Notes under the pieces: generated by a model
Told to the model about the DNA's origin: nothing
What the model saw: only the letters and a program-made list of their open reading frames with translations
The model's database searches: none
Source of the DNA: Paratractidigestivibacter sp963649365
GTDB taxonomy: Bacteria > Actinomycetota > Coriobacteriia > Coriobacteriales > Atopobiaceae
DNA length: 25,662 nucleotides
Direction: 5' to 3'
NCBI GenBank assembly: GCA_963649365.1
Contig: CAVJHQ010000023.1
Coordinates: forward strand, 1 to 25,662
Part shown: positions 15,238-23,165 of the stretch, one piece after another
Position numbering within the stretch: position 1 is the stretch's first letter
Layout: each line of letters starts with the position of its first letter
Program-made: the position numbers and the translations under genes

Positions 15238-16029
15238 CTAGAGAAGCGCCATGCCCGCGACGAAGGCGAGGGTTATCGCGACGGCCGCGAGGTCGCGGGC
15301 GCCGACGTGCTGCTCGTGCAGGTGGGTGCGCTTCTCTCCGCCTTCGTAGCAACGCGCGTCGAGCGCGCGGCTCAGGCCCTCGGCGTGGCGCAGCCCGCTC
15401 GCCAAAAGGGCGACGACCACGGGGACGATCGCGCGGACGCGGCGCACCGGCCCGCCCTCGTCGAAGCCGCCGCCGCGCATGGCCTGCGCGTCGAGGATGG
15501 CCGAGGTCTCGTCCGCGATGGTCGGGATGAAGCGGAGCATGAGGCTGAAGACCATCGCGACCTCGTGCGCGGGGAGGCCCAGGCGCGCGAGGGGGCTCAG
15601 CAGGGAGTCGAAGGCGTCGGAGAGCTCCGTCGGGGTGGTCGTTAGAAGGATGAGCGAGCCGAGCATGAGCGCGAAGCCGAACCGGACGGTGTAGAGGACG
15701 GCCGCCCAGGCTCCGCCCTCCGAGACGCGCAGCGGGCCGAGGGCCAGAAGCGTCGGCCCGGACTGAACGAACACCAGGTTGAACAGCGAGAGGAACGCGA
15801 GGAAGAAGACGAGCGGCTTGATCGACGCGGCGATCCGCCCGGCCGGGATGCGGCTCGCGGCGACGACAGCCAGCGTGAAGCCGGCGGCGAGCGCGAGCTG
15901 GGCGGGGGCGCCTGCGCAGAATATCGTGACAAGCGCCACGAGCTCGCAGCAGAGCTTGACGCGCGCGTCGAGCGCGTGGATGAGGGAGTCGGCCTCGTAG
16001 TACTGGCCGATCTTGATGTTAAAGGCCAT
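15238..16029 (-). CDS. ecfT: ECF transporter T component (EcfT)
   Basis: A 263-aa membrane coupling protein that links the ATPases to the substrate-binding S component. It starts MAFNIKIGQYYEADSLIHAL and continues DARVKL, the standard EcfT opening. Hydrophobic helices follow, and the two cytoplasmic coupling motifs appear near AMRGGGF (183-189) and ARCYEGG (225-231), variants of the usual Ala-Arg-Gly/Ser motifs. The ATG overlaps the stop of the ATPase gene by 11 bases and has GAGGAGG upstream. It is the third gene of the riboflavin importer operon. Confidence 0.92.
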   Translation of the reverse strand: MAFNIKIGQYYEADSLIHALDARVKLCCELVALVTIFCAGAPAQLALAAGFTLAVVAASRIPAGRIAASIKPLVFFLAFLSLFNLVFVQSGPTLLALGPLRVSEGGAWAAVLYTVRFGFALMLGSLILLTTTPTELSDAFDSLLSPLARLGLPAHEVAMVFSLMLRFIPTIADETSAILDAQAMRGGGFDEGGPVRRVRAIVPVVVALLASGLRHAEGLSRALDARCYEGGEKRTHLHEQHVGARDLAAVAITLAFVAGMALL

Positions 16030-17836
16030 GGGCGGTCGCCTCCTCGCGCGGGGCCGGGGCGTCGGGGGCCGAGGCGGCGGCCGCTGGTGTGGCGGCCGCG
16101 GCCCCCTCCGAGCGCAGAAGCGCCGTCGCGAGGGCCTCGATGGTCAACGGGTCGCCCAGGGGCGCGTGCCCGGCGTCTTCGAGCGCCCACGCATGGGCAA
16201 GGGGCTGCGGGATGCCGAGCCCGCATGCCTTGAGCTGCGGCGCGTTCGCGCGGGAGAACACCTCGGCCGGCGCCCCGTCGAGAATGACGCGCGACTGGTC
16301 GAGCACGACCACGTGGTCGGCGCGGGCGGCGTCCTCCATCGAGTGGGTAACCTGCACGAGCGTGACGCCCTGCTCGCGCAGCTTGGCAAGAAGCCCGCGC
16401 AGCCGCGCCCGCCCGCGCGGGTCGAGCCCCGCGGTCGGCTCGTCCAGCACGAGCAGCCTCGGCTCCATCGCGAGCACGCCCGCGATGGCCGCCAGGCGCC
16501 GTTGCCCGCCGGAGAGCTCGAAGGGGGAGGCAGCGCGTTTCTTGCCAAGGCCGACCAGGTCGAGGGCGTAGTCGACGCGGCGGGCGACCTCGTCGGCGGG
16601 AAGTCCGAGGTTGCGCGGGCCGAACGCGACGTCCTCGGCGACGGTCTGGGCAAAGAGCTGGCGCTCGGGGTGCTGCATCACGTAGCCGACATGGCGACGG
16701 ACCGCGCGGCGGCCCTTCTTCGTCGCCGTGCCCTGGCCGGCGATGCGCACGTCGCCGGAGTCGGGGGCCTCGAGGCCGCAGAGCAGGCGCAGCAGCGTGG
16801 ACTTTCCGGAGCCGGTCTGCCCGACGATGGCCGCCGACTCGCCCTCGAGCACCTGGAAAGAAACCCCGTCGAGCGCGCGCTGCCCGCGCCCGTACGAGTA
16901 GCACGCCTTGTCGACCGCCACCTCGGCAGGCGACGGGTTGCCGGCCTGCCCCGGCGTGCCGCACGGGAAATCCGCCGCCCGGCGACGCTGGCGCGCGGTT
17001 TCGAGCCGGAGGCGCAGGTCGAAGGGGAGCTCGAGGCCGAGCGCCTCGATCCTCTCAGCATTCGCCGGGCAGAAGACGTCGGCCGGCGCGCCGTCGAGCA
17101 CCGCCCGGCCGGCCTCCATCACGATCACGCGGTCGGCCTCGAGCGCCTCGTCCATAAAGTGGGTCACGTGCACGAGCGTGGTGCCCGCCTTCGCGAGGCG
17201 GCCCATCACGCGCAAGATGGCCTCTCGGCCGCGCACGTCGAGAAGCGACGACGGCTCGTCGAGCACCAGGACCTGCGGCTCCATGGCCAGGGCCCCCGCG
17301 ATGCAGACGCGCTGGCGCTGACCGCCGCTCATGCGCGAGGGGTCGGCCTTGGCGTACCCCGTGAGGGCGACGCGCCGCAGCTCGCGGTCCACGCGCTCGC
17401 GGATCTGCTCGCGCGGCAGGCCCAGGTTCTCGGGCCCGAAGGCGACGTCGTCGGCCACGACGCTGGTCACGATCTGGTCGTCGGGGTTCTGGAACACGAG
17501 GCCGAGCGCGCGACGGGCCCTTCGGTACGCCTCGAGGTCGGGCGCCCCGCCCTCGCAGACGCGCTCGCCCACGAGCTCGACGTCTCCCTCGTCCGGGGCA
17601 AGAAGCCCGCAGATCACGCTCGCGAGCGTCGACTTGCCTGACCCGTTGGCCCCGAGCACGCACACGCGCTGGCCGCGCGGCACCTCGAGGCTCACGTCGT
17701 CGAGGGCGACGGCGTCGCTGTAGCGCAGGGTCACGTTCGAGAGGCGGACGATCGCGCCGGCGCGCGGCGCCGCGCCCGTCGAGGGCCGCGACGCCGCGCT
17801 TCTTTCCAGCTGAAGTGTCGAGGCGGGGGAGCCCAC
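16019..17836 (-). CDS. Fused double ECF ATPase (EcfA-EcfA')
   Basis: One 605-aa polypeptide carries two complete ABC ATPase domains that power the ECF importer. Domain 1 has Walker A GANGSGKST (62-70), FQNPDDQ, signature MSGGQ (169-173) and Walker B VLVLDEP (189-195). Domain 2 has GQTGSGKST (339-347), signature LSGGQ (441-445) and LLVLDEP (461-467). Many ECF systems use two separate genes, so this is a fusion. No ATG lies near the first domain; the GTG at 17836, eight bases after the S-component stop, is the most likely start. The longer frame reading into the riboswitch is not real. Two GCTTCTTGCC words occur in sense, each written as CTT-CTT for Leu-Leu. Confidence 0.88.
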   Translation of the reverse strand: MGSPASTLQLERSAASRPSTGAAPRAGAIVRLSNVTLRYSDAVALDDVSLEVPRGQRVCVLGANGSGKSTLASVICGLLAPDEGDVELVGERVCEGGAPDLEAYRRARRALGLVFQNPDDQIVTSVVADDVAFGPENLGLPREQIRERVDRELRRVALTGYAKADPSRMSGGQRQRVCIAGALAMEPQVLVLDEPSSLLDVRGREAILRVMGRLAKAGTTLVHVTHFMDEALEADRVIVMEAGRAVLDGAPADVFCPANAERIEALGLELPFDLRLRLETARQRRRAADFPCGTPGQAGNPSPAEVAVDKACYSYGRGQRALDGVSFQVLEGESAAIVGQTGSGKSTLLRLLCGLEAPDSGDVRIAGQGTATKKGRRAVRRHVGYVMQHPERQLFAQTVAEDVAFGPRNLGLPADEVARRVDYALDLVGLGKKRAASPFELSGGQRRLAAIAGVLAMEPRLLVLDEPTAGLDPRGRARLRGLLAKLREQGVTLVQVTHSMEDAARADHVVVLDQSRVILDGAPAEVFSRANAPQLKACGLGIPQPLAHAWALEDAGHAPLGDPLTIEALATALLRSEGAAAATPAAAASAPDAPAPREEATAHGL

Positions 17837-17844
17837 GCGCCCGC

Positions 17845-18423
17845 CTACCTGCCCAGGACCTTGGACACGGGACCCTGCACGAGCGCGCAGATCACGCAGT
17901 TGAGCACGATCTTGAGCACGTTGAAGGGCACGAGGATCGGCACGATCATGCCGACGACGGTGGCCGTGTCGACCGCGGTGTAGAGCGGCGTCACGATGAT
18001 GTTCATCACGATGCAGACGGCGAGGGTGATCACCGCGGCGACCACCATGCCGACGGCCAGGCCGCGCGGGCCCTCGACCTTGCGCGCGATGAGCGAGCAC
18101 GGCACCACGAACGCCACGTTGGCGACCACGGCCATGAGCACGCCCCACGGGTCGAACGAGAAGAGCAGGTGCAGCAGCCACGAGAGCACGACCACGACGG
18201 TGCCCGTCGCGGGCCCGAACGCGATGCCCGCGACAAGCGCGATCACGCAGGAGGGGTCGTACTTGAGCCACGCCGCCGGAGGGAAGATGGGGATCTCGAT
18301 GAAGCTCGCGATGACCGCGAGGGCGCAGAAGAGCGCCGTCACCGCGATCCGCTGGGTCGACCAGCCGGCCCCGGCGGTGGTGGAGTGGGTGTCGTGCGAG
18401 ACATGTGTGGTGGAAGCAGCCAT
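17845..18423 (-). CDS. ribU: Riboflavin ECF S component (RibU-like)
   Basis: A 192-aa membrane protein that binds the vitamin. After a Ser/Thr/His-rich N terminus there are about six hydrophobic helices. The RibU-type pattern is visible: ASFIEIPIFPPAAWLKYDPS, then ALVAGIAFGPATG and a 'LLHLLFSFDPWGVLMA' stretch. The ATG at 18423 has GGAGG eight bases upstream. The FMN riboswitch directly in front supports riboflavin as substrate. It is the first gene of a dedicated operon with its own ATPase and T component. Confidence 0.93.
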   Translation of the reverse strand: MAASTTHVSHDTHSTTAGAGWSTQRIAVTALFCALAVIASFIEIPIFPPAAWLKYDPSCVIALVAGIAFGPATGTVVVVLSWLLHLLFSFDPWGVLMAVVANVAFVVPCSLIARKVEGPRGLAVGMVVAAVITLAVCIVMNIIVTPLYTAVDTATVVGMIVPILVPFNVLKIVLNCVICALVQGPVSKVLGR

Positions 18424-18433
18424 GATTGGCCTC

Positions 18434-18583
18434 CGTTTCTTCCATCCGGACTGTAACCGTTGGTCCTGGAATCCCACCAGGTCAACCGCGTATTCGCGGG
18501 TCGCGGACTTCGGTTGCCCGTGCCTCGGCGCGCACGCCGCGGGACCGTTACCGCCAGTGGGGAATTTCACCCCGCCCTGAAAC
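18434..18583 (-). ncRNA. FMN riboswitch (RFN element)
   Basis: Read on the minus strand, the conserved FMN aptamer blocks are all present in order: AGGGCGGGGTGAAATTCCC, then ACTGGCGGT, a variable GC-rich arm, GACCTGGTGGGATTCCAGG, ACCAACGGTTACAGTCCGG and ATGGAAGAAA. It ends about ten bases before the S-component start, next to the GGAGG, so control by hiding the ribosome binding site is likely. When FMN is plentiful, riboflavin uptake would be shut off. Confidence 0.97.
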
Positions 18584-18595
18584 TGACAAGACGGG

Positions 18596-18601
18596 ACTAT
18601 A
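18596..18601 (-). promoter_or_regulatory. -10 element of the riboflavin operon
   Basis: TATAGT on the minus strand places the transcription start near 18589, right before the riboswitch. No strong -35 is visible at 17 bp; TTGCAC lies 21 bp upstream. Confidence 0.4.
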
Positions 18602-18650
18602 TCACTTGCGTAAGGGCTTTGCGTGCAAAGCGCGAATTCGTTTATCGCAC

Positions 18651-18659
18651 TGCTATACT
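18651..18659 (+). promoter_or_regulatory. Extended -10 promoter of murB
   Basis: TGCTATACT is an extended -10 (TGn plus TATACT at 18654-18659), pointing away from the riboflavin promoter. Transcription would begin near 18666, about 40 bases before the murB start. Confidence 0.5.
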
Positions 18660-18709
18660 CACACCCTGCGTACCTGCGCTTATCCCTGATGGACGACCGA
18701 AAGGAAATG

Positions 18710-19624
18710 ATGTCCGACAGCGACAGTCCCCTCGAATGGAAGCTGCGTGCCATCGTTGGAGAAGACAACCTGCTGGTTGACGAGCCGATGTGTGAGCACA
18801 CAACGTTCGAGGTAGGCGGCCCCGCCGACTTCTACGTCATCCCCGAGGACTTCGACGAGGTCCGTGGCGTCATCTCCGCCTGCAAGGACGCGGGCGTCGA
18901 GTACTTCGTCTTGGGGTGCGGGTCGGACCTGCTCGTTTCCGACGAAGGCTACCGCGGCGTGGTCGTCGCCGTGGCCGACGGCCTCACGGGCGTCTCGGTC
19001 GAGGACGACCAGATCTGCTGCCAGGCCGGCGTCGGGCTTCGCGAGGCTTCCGAGATGGCCTGCGAGCTGGGGCTTTCCGGCCTCGAGTTCGCGTGCGGCA
19101 TCCCGGGCTCGGTCGGCGGCGCGTGCTTTATGAACGCGGGCGCGTACGGCGGCTGCGTCGCGGACGTGCTCAAGGAGGTCCGCGTGCTTCTTCCCGACGG
19201 CTCGGTGGCGGACGTCGCGGCCGAGGACCTCGCGCTCGGCTACCGAAAGAGCCGCATCGCCGAGGAGGGCTGGGTGGTCCTTTCCGCCACGTTCGACCTG
19301 GACCGCGGCGACCCCGAGAAGATTCGCGAGCAGATGGACGACCTGACCCGCCAGCGCGAAGAGAAGCAGCCGCTCGACATGCCGTCGGCGGGCTCGACCT
19401 TCAAGCGCCCCGAGGGCTACTTCGCGGGCAAGCTCATCACCGACGCGGGCCTCAAAGGCTACCGTTCCGGCGGCGCCATGGTCAGCAAGAAGCACGCCGG
19501 CTTCGTCGTCAACGCCGGCGATGCGACCGCGGCCGACGTCCACGCCGTGATCGAGCATGTCCAGGACGAGGTCGAGCGCCAGTTCGGCGTCCGCCTGGAG
19601 CCCGAGGTCCGCTTCGTGGGATAG
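18710..19624 (+). CDS. murB: UDP-N-acetylenolpyruvoylglucosamine reductase
   Basis: This cytoplasmic FAD enzyme reduces UDP-GlcNAc-enolpyruvate with NADPH to UDP-MurNAc in peptidoglycan synthesis. From ATG 18710 it is 304 aa. It shows the FAD-binding TTFEVGGPAD, LGCGSDLLVSDEGY and GIPGSVGGACFMNAGAYGG blocks, GYRKSR, the catalytic serine S229 in SAGSTFKRP and the terminal glutamate E299 in LEPEVRF. The start is uncertain: ATGs at 18689, 18707 and 18710 are in frame. AAAGG favours 18710, with five bases from its last G. It stands alone, divergent from the riboflavin operon, and ends before repeat R1. Confidence 0.94.
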   Translation: MSDSDSPLEWKLRAIVGEDNLLVDEPMCEHTTFEVGGPADFYVIPEDFDEVRGVISACKDAGVEYFVLGCGSDLLVSDEGYRGVVVAVADGLTGVSVEDDQICCQAGVGLREASEMACELGLSGLEFACGIPGSVGGACFMNAGAYGGCVADVLKEVRVLLPDGSVADVAAEDLALGYRKSRIAEEGWVVLSATFDLDRGDPEKIREQMDDLTRQREEKQPLDMPSAGSTFKRPEGYFAGKLITDAGLKGYRSGGAMVSKKHAGFVVNAGDATAADVHAVIEHVQDEVERQFGVRLEPEVRFVG

Positions 19625-19707
19625 GGCCGCGTCGGCCGCCAGGTCCGTTATGGCCGCCAGGCCCGTGAGGGCCGCGCCGGCCGCCTCGCAACCGAAGAGC
19701 GTTTCTC

Positions 19708-19836
19708 GTTAGGGTACTTCTTGCCAAGTACCCTAACTTTTTAACTATCGACAAAAGCCCAGTTGGCAAGAAGCGCGCGTCTCTTTTCGGGCAGTTAGCC
19801 TACTTCTGCGGAAGTAGGCTAAGCGAGCTGAAAACG
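19708..19836 (-). repeat. Palindromic repeat R1 (inverted copy)
   Basis: A 129-bp element that is, reversed, nearly the same as R2 and R3, with roughly a dozen differences. It contains the hairpin TTAGCCTACTTC/GAAGTAGGCTAA with a 4-nt loop, a second hairpin GTTAGGGTACTT/AAGTACCCTAAC, and a conserved centre with AACTATCGACAAAAGCCCAG and TTGGCAAGAAGCGCG. It lies between the converging ends of murB and the nuclease-domain gene, where it could also act as a two-way terminator. Confidence 0.9.
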
Positions 19837-19846
19837 GGATGAGGCG

Positions 19847-19942
19847 GCGCGGCCGACGGACAGGCCGACAGCGCGGCCGGCGGAAGACCCGGCAGCGCGG
19901 CCGACGGACAGGCCGACGGCACGGTCGGCGGAAGACCCGGCG
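19847..19942. repeat. 48-bp tandem duplication
   Basis: Two adjacent 48-bp units (19847-19894 and 19895-19942) begin GCGCGGCCGACGGACAGGCC and end in GGAAGACCCGGC, differing at only a few positions. They fill the GC-rich spacer between R1 and the nuclease-domain gene. The Arg-rich reading frames across it look like repeat artefacts, not genes. Confidence 0.75.
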
Positions 19943-19974
19943 ACCCGGCCACCTTCCCTTAGCAAGAAACCCGG

Positions 19975-21021
19975 CTACACGTGGTACGGGACGGAGCCCG
20001 CGGCTACGTTCACGCCGAAGAGCGCCCCTTCGAGCCCGAGGCCGCATCGCGTGGAGGCCAGCAGCTCCTGGTGGAGGGCCTGCCTCCGACGGCGGCCAGC
20101 GGGCGCTTCGCAGCCCTCGCGCTTAGGGACCTTGCCGTCGAGCGTCCGCGCGACCGCGTCGAGCCTGCGAAGGTCCGTGAGGTCGCTCATCTCGATGGTC
20201 CGTATTGACCAGCCCATATGCTCGAGGGCCTCGACCCGTTTGCGGTCTTTGGCCGGGTCGGGGTGGAATTCGCGCCCGTTGTACTCGATGCCGACTTTGG
20301 CCCCGGGCCAGGCGATGTCGATGCGGCAGCGCTTCTTGCCGGCAAGGCCGGCGGCCACGGCGTCGAGCTCGACCTCGAAGTTCAGCCGCGGCTGGGCAAA
20401 ACCGTGCCCGCCCAGCTCAACGGGGAGCGCGAGCTCGCATGTGGCGACCGTCTCCATGGGGGAGCGCGCGCCGTCGCACACGAACGAGAGCGCGCGGCGC
20501 GCCTCGCCGAGGCCTCGCATGCCGTCGAGAAGCCCGAGGACCCGGCCGGCGCGCTCCCTCGTCAGGAGCGCTGGCCGGTCGTAGAACCCCGAGATTTCGG
20601 GCGCGAAATGGGAGTACCTGCCGCACAGCTCGTATCCAAGGCAGACGAGCTCCGTGAGCGAGAGGCTTCTTGCCATCTGGGCGAAGACCGTTCCGGGGTT
20701 GCTGATGTATACCGCGAAGGGGACGCCCGCTCGGCCCCGAAAACCCCACAGGGTACTGAACGGAACGCCCGCCTGCGCGAACTCGTGGCTCACGACGCCT
20801 TGAGACTGGCTTCTCCTGCAGCCTTTGCCGACCAGAACGTGAAGCGGGCGTCGGCGCACGCCGAAATCGGACGCGTCGAGGCGCGCGAGCTGGCGGTAAT
20901 CGGTCGAGAAGCCCTCCTCGCCAAACGGGACCTCGCCCTCGAGGGGCTGGAGCAGGCCTGTTTGGGGAGGGACGGACCTGAGGATCTCGAGCGCAGTGTC
21001 GTGACAGAAGATGACCGGCAT
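19975..21021 (-). CDS. Endonuclease-domain protein (DUF559/Vsr-like)
   Basis: A 348-aa soluble protein with an N-terminal region of unknown function and a C-terminal Vsr/DUF559-like domain at about 187-295. It has SPMETVATCELALPVELGG, then RCRIDIAWPGAKVGIEYNG followed by REFH, with D235 and E246 as likely metal ligands, and MGWSIRTI. The last 50 residues are basic. Such proteins are abundant in Collinsella-like genomes, but their role is not established; defence or an antitoxin-like role are guesses. ATG 21021 has GGGAGGGG upstream. TTGCCC and CATAGT (21080-21085 and 21057-21062, minus strand) with a 17-bp spacer give a promoter. The gene sits between R1 and R2, which are inverted with respect to each other. 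Confidence 0.7.
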   Translation of the reverse strand: MPVIFCHDTALEILRSVPPQTGLLQPLEGEVPFGEEGFSTDYRQLARLDASDFGVRRRPLHVLVGKGCRRSQSQGVVSHEFAQAGVPFSTLWGFRGRAGVPFAVYISNPGTVFAQMARSLSLTELVCLGYELCGRYSHFAPEISGFYDRPALLTRERAGRVLGLLDGMRGLGEARRALSFVCDGARSPMETVATCELALPVELGGHGFAQPRLNFEVELDAVAAGLAGKKRCRIDIAWPGAKVGIEYNGREFHPDPAKDRKRVEALEHMGWSIRTIEMSDLTDLRRLDAVARTLDGKVPKREGCEAPAGRRRRQALHQELLASTRCGLGLEGALFGVNVAAGSVPYHV

Positions 21022-21056
21022 GGTGGCCCCTCCCACGGTGGTCGGCGGTGGAGAAG

Positions 21057-21085
21057 ACTATGGGGCGTTGACTTGGCACGGGCAA
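21057..21085 (-). promoter_or_regulatory. Promoter of the nuclease-domain gene
   Basis: On the minus strand TTGCCC (21080-21085) and CATAGT (21057-21062) are separated by 17 bp, placing transcription about 30 bases before the ATG at 21021. Confidence 0.4.
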
Positions 21086-21199
21086 CGGGCCCACGGCGAA
21101 CGGCCGGCTCTCCTCGGCGCGCGGGCGATGCGGCCCCTGTTCCGCCGCCTGGCCTCGGCAAGAGTCGGCCTGTTCCGGGCGGGCGGCGCGGTCCCGTCT

Positions 21200-21333
21200 C
21201 GTTTTCAGCTTGCTTAGCCTACTTCCGCAGAAGTAGGCTAACTGCCCGGAAAGAAGCCCGCGCTTCTTGCCAACTGGGCTTTTGTCGATAGTTAAATAGT
21301 TTGGGTACTTGGAGAGAAGTACCCTAACGCCGC
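21200..21333 (+). repeat. Palindromic repeat R2
   Basis: A 134-bp element identical in every base to R3 (23166-23299). It holds TTAGCCTACTTC-cgca-GAAGTAGGCTAA, a middle near-palindrome GGAAAGAAGC..GCTTCTTGCC, the core GGGCTTTTGTCGATAGTT and the hairpin GGGTACTT-ggagag-AAGTACCC. It separates the nuclease-domain gene from hipA. Confidence 0.95.
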
Positions 21334-21488
21334 CGCCGACCCTACGGCCGCGGCCTGCCGCTGATGCCGCCGCCCCTACGGCCGCCCGGCACCCTGGCAA
21401 GAAGCCCGCGCCGGCATGACCGTTGACGGGCGCCCCGGCGCCCCGGCGCGCCCCTCGCGCATACGCAAACGGCGGCTCCGACAAGCGC
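21334..21488. other. GC-rich spacer downstream of hipA
   Basis: This gap has no credible gene. It contains repeated CCTACGGCCGC units and a GGCAAGAAGCCCGCG word at 21396-21410, then CCCCGGCGCC repeats. Confidence 0.4.
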
Positions 21489-22736
21489 TTACAGCTTGAA
21501 TGCGCTTCTTAACCGCTGCTGCGTCTGCTTCATCGCGGCTGACATGAGCGAGATCTCCGACGGTTTGCAACCGTTTCTGGCGGCGACGCTTTTCCATTGC
21601 GAGGTCGCGGCCAGGATGTTGGCGACCTCACTCTTCGCGTCTTCTGGCGAGAGCCCACAGACGGCAGCGAGCTCGGCCAGCCCCTCCGCTTCGTTGGCGC
21701 CGCCCTCCCCGTAGATGGCCGTCGCTCGCTGACGCGACGCATCGGGGTCGATGTTGATGTCGAAAGCTGGCGAAAGGAGCCAACCCTTGCGGGTCCGTAT
21801 GAGCCCGAGGTTGCGCAGGTGGTCGTCGGTGTTGTGGAGGGCTATGGACAGGGCGACGCGGCGGAAAAGTTCCCGAAGCTGTGCTTCCGGTTGCTGGACC
21901 CAGTCAACCAGCGCCTCCGCGACTTCGGCGTAGTCGCTCTGCGCCCCGTCCTGCTCGCCCAGCATGCTCATGGCGCTGAGGTAGGGGATGCGCGGTCCTG
22001 CGAGCATCGAGCCCGCGCGGTCAAATCTGTCGAGCACGAGGGCGGTGCTCGAGCCAAGCCTAATCAAGCGACGCGATGGGGCGGCGATGCCGGCCTTTTC
22101 TGCCAGGTCGAGAGCCGTTTTCTCCCAAGCCATGACGTCCCACTCATCGCCGGGGTGTGAGAACTTGGCAAGTTGGAGCCTGCCTTCATCGGTGACCGAC
22201 GCCTTTGGCCGCGCTCCTCCGAGCGAGCCTGAGCCGGCGTCAAGAAGCGCCTTGATCTGTTCCTTGCCCTCGATGCCACGACTGATTTGGTTCGAGGCGT
22301 TTACCAGGCGCTTGAGCTCAACGATCGGGGGCACGTTGCTGGATGCCGCGAGCCTCGTTTCGGAAGAGTCGGCGGTGAGGCGCAACGCTCCTTGGCGCGT
22401 CGAGTCCTCGACTCCGAGGAGGTAGTCGACCTCGTCAAGCGTGCGCAGGGGAGAGCCGGAGTGTTCCGCCTGCCCCATCGCGCGGCGAGCAATCAGGTGC
22501 CTGCCCCAGCGGTCGGGCGACGAGTCCCTGAGGGCGCCGGGAATTCCCTCCATGTGAGCAGGCGCGCTCCCTAAGGGCAGAAACGGATCAATTGGAAAAG
22601 CAAGGGGGTGGCCCAGATAAGAGGGGTCGTACGAGAACGTGGTGCTGATCATGCCCCTGCGGAGGGAGAACCGGCACGAGCCGACGAGAAGGTCGCTTCC
22701 GTCGAGGTCGAGATATACAAACAGCGTCGGGACCAT
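21489..22736 (-). CDS. hipA: HipA-family serine/threonine kinase toxin
   Basis: A 415-aa kinase of the HipA family, whose best-known member phosphorylates glutamyl-tRNA synthetase and induces persistence. The landmarks are SLGGARPK (171-178, the phosphate-binding loop), K191 in LAKFS, the catalytic HNTDDHLRN (301-309) and the metal-binding D326 in SPAFDINID. Length is close to E. coli HipA. The ATG lies one base after the hipB stop codon, so translation is coupled. G+C is lower than in the core genes. The target in this organism is unknown. Confidence 0.9.
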   Translation of the reverse strand: MVPTLFVYLDLDGSDLLVGSCRFSLRRGMISTTFSYDPSYLGHPLAFPIDPFLPLGSAPAHMEGIPGALRDSSPDRWGRHLIARRAMGQAEHSGSPLRTLDEVDYLLGVEDSTRQGALRLTADSSETRLAASSNVPPIVELKRLVNASNQISRGIEGKEQIKALLDAGSGSLGGARPKASVTDEGRLQLAKFSHPGDEWDVMAWEKTALDLAEKAGIAAPSRRLIRLGSSTALVLDRFDRAGSMLAGPRIPYLSAMSMLGEQDGAQSDYAEVAEALVDWVQQPEAQLRELFRRVALSIALHNTDDHLRNLGLIRTRKGWLLSPAFDINIDPDASRQRATAIYGEGGANEAEGLAELAAVCGLSPEDAKSEVANILAATSQWKSVAARNGCKPSEISLMSAAMKQTQQRLRSAFKL

Positions 22737-22737
22737 C

Positions 22738-23037
22738 TTAGCCCCTGACTCTCTGGGGGAGGGACTGGTCGGCCCTGATGCGGCCGAAGTCCGTCTCGTA
22801 GGGGTCGGTTGCCTCGACCACGCGATCGAGGGTGGCGAGGCCGCGACAAACGTTGAGGAAGGTCTCGAAGCTTACGGTCGGATCGCCGTTCTCGAGGCGT
22901 GAGATGGTGGACCTCGATACCGCCGCCCGCTCGGCAAGCTGCTGGGAGGTCAATCCGTTGAGCTTGCGCCAGGTTGCGAGGTTCTCGCCGATTCGTTTGG
23001 CGGCAAGTTTGGTCTTTGCGGTAGTGGGTCGCTTCAT
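22738..23037 (-). CDS. hipB: HipB-type XRE-family antitoxin/repressor
   Basis: A 99-aa DNA-binding protein with one XRE/Cro helix-turn-helix at about 17-70 (NGLTSQQLAERAAVSRSTIS followed by RLENGD). It would bind and neutralise HipA and repress the operon. The ATG at 23037 has only a weak AGGC upstream, and operator-like inverted repeats begin eight bases before it. It ends in TAA immediately before the hipA ATG. Confidence 0.88.
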   Translation of the reverse strand: MKRPTTAKTKLAAKRIGENLATWRKLNGLTSQQLAERAAVSRSTISRLENGDPTVSFETFLNVCRGLATLDRVVEATDPYETDFGRIRADQSLPQRVRG

Positions 23038-23044
23038 GATTGCC

Positions 23045-23081
23045 TAACGTATGAGATAACAGACGTTAAATGATATAACGT
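23045..23081 (-). promoter_or_regulatory. Probable HipB operator
   Basis: Three half-sites alternate: TAACGT (23045-23050), ACGTTA (23063-23068) and TAACGT (23076-23081). They form two inverted pairs in an AT-rich promoter stretch that also offers TTATAT and TTATCT -10 candidates on the minus strand. This is different from the TATCC/GGATA operator known for E. coli HipB. Confidence 0.5.
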
Positions 23082-23165
23082 CGTCTATTCTAGACATAAA
23101 CACGATGCTGTGCCGTAGTGAATTGTCACTGTGCAGCCCAGGGCCGGGTACGCGAGGCCGTAATC

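Noticed and set aside
17837..18445. N-terminal extension of the fused ATPase through the S component into the riboswitch
   Set aside because: It overlaps the riboflavin S component in another frame and its ATG is part of the FMN aptamer sequence.
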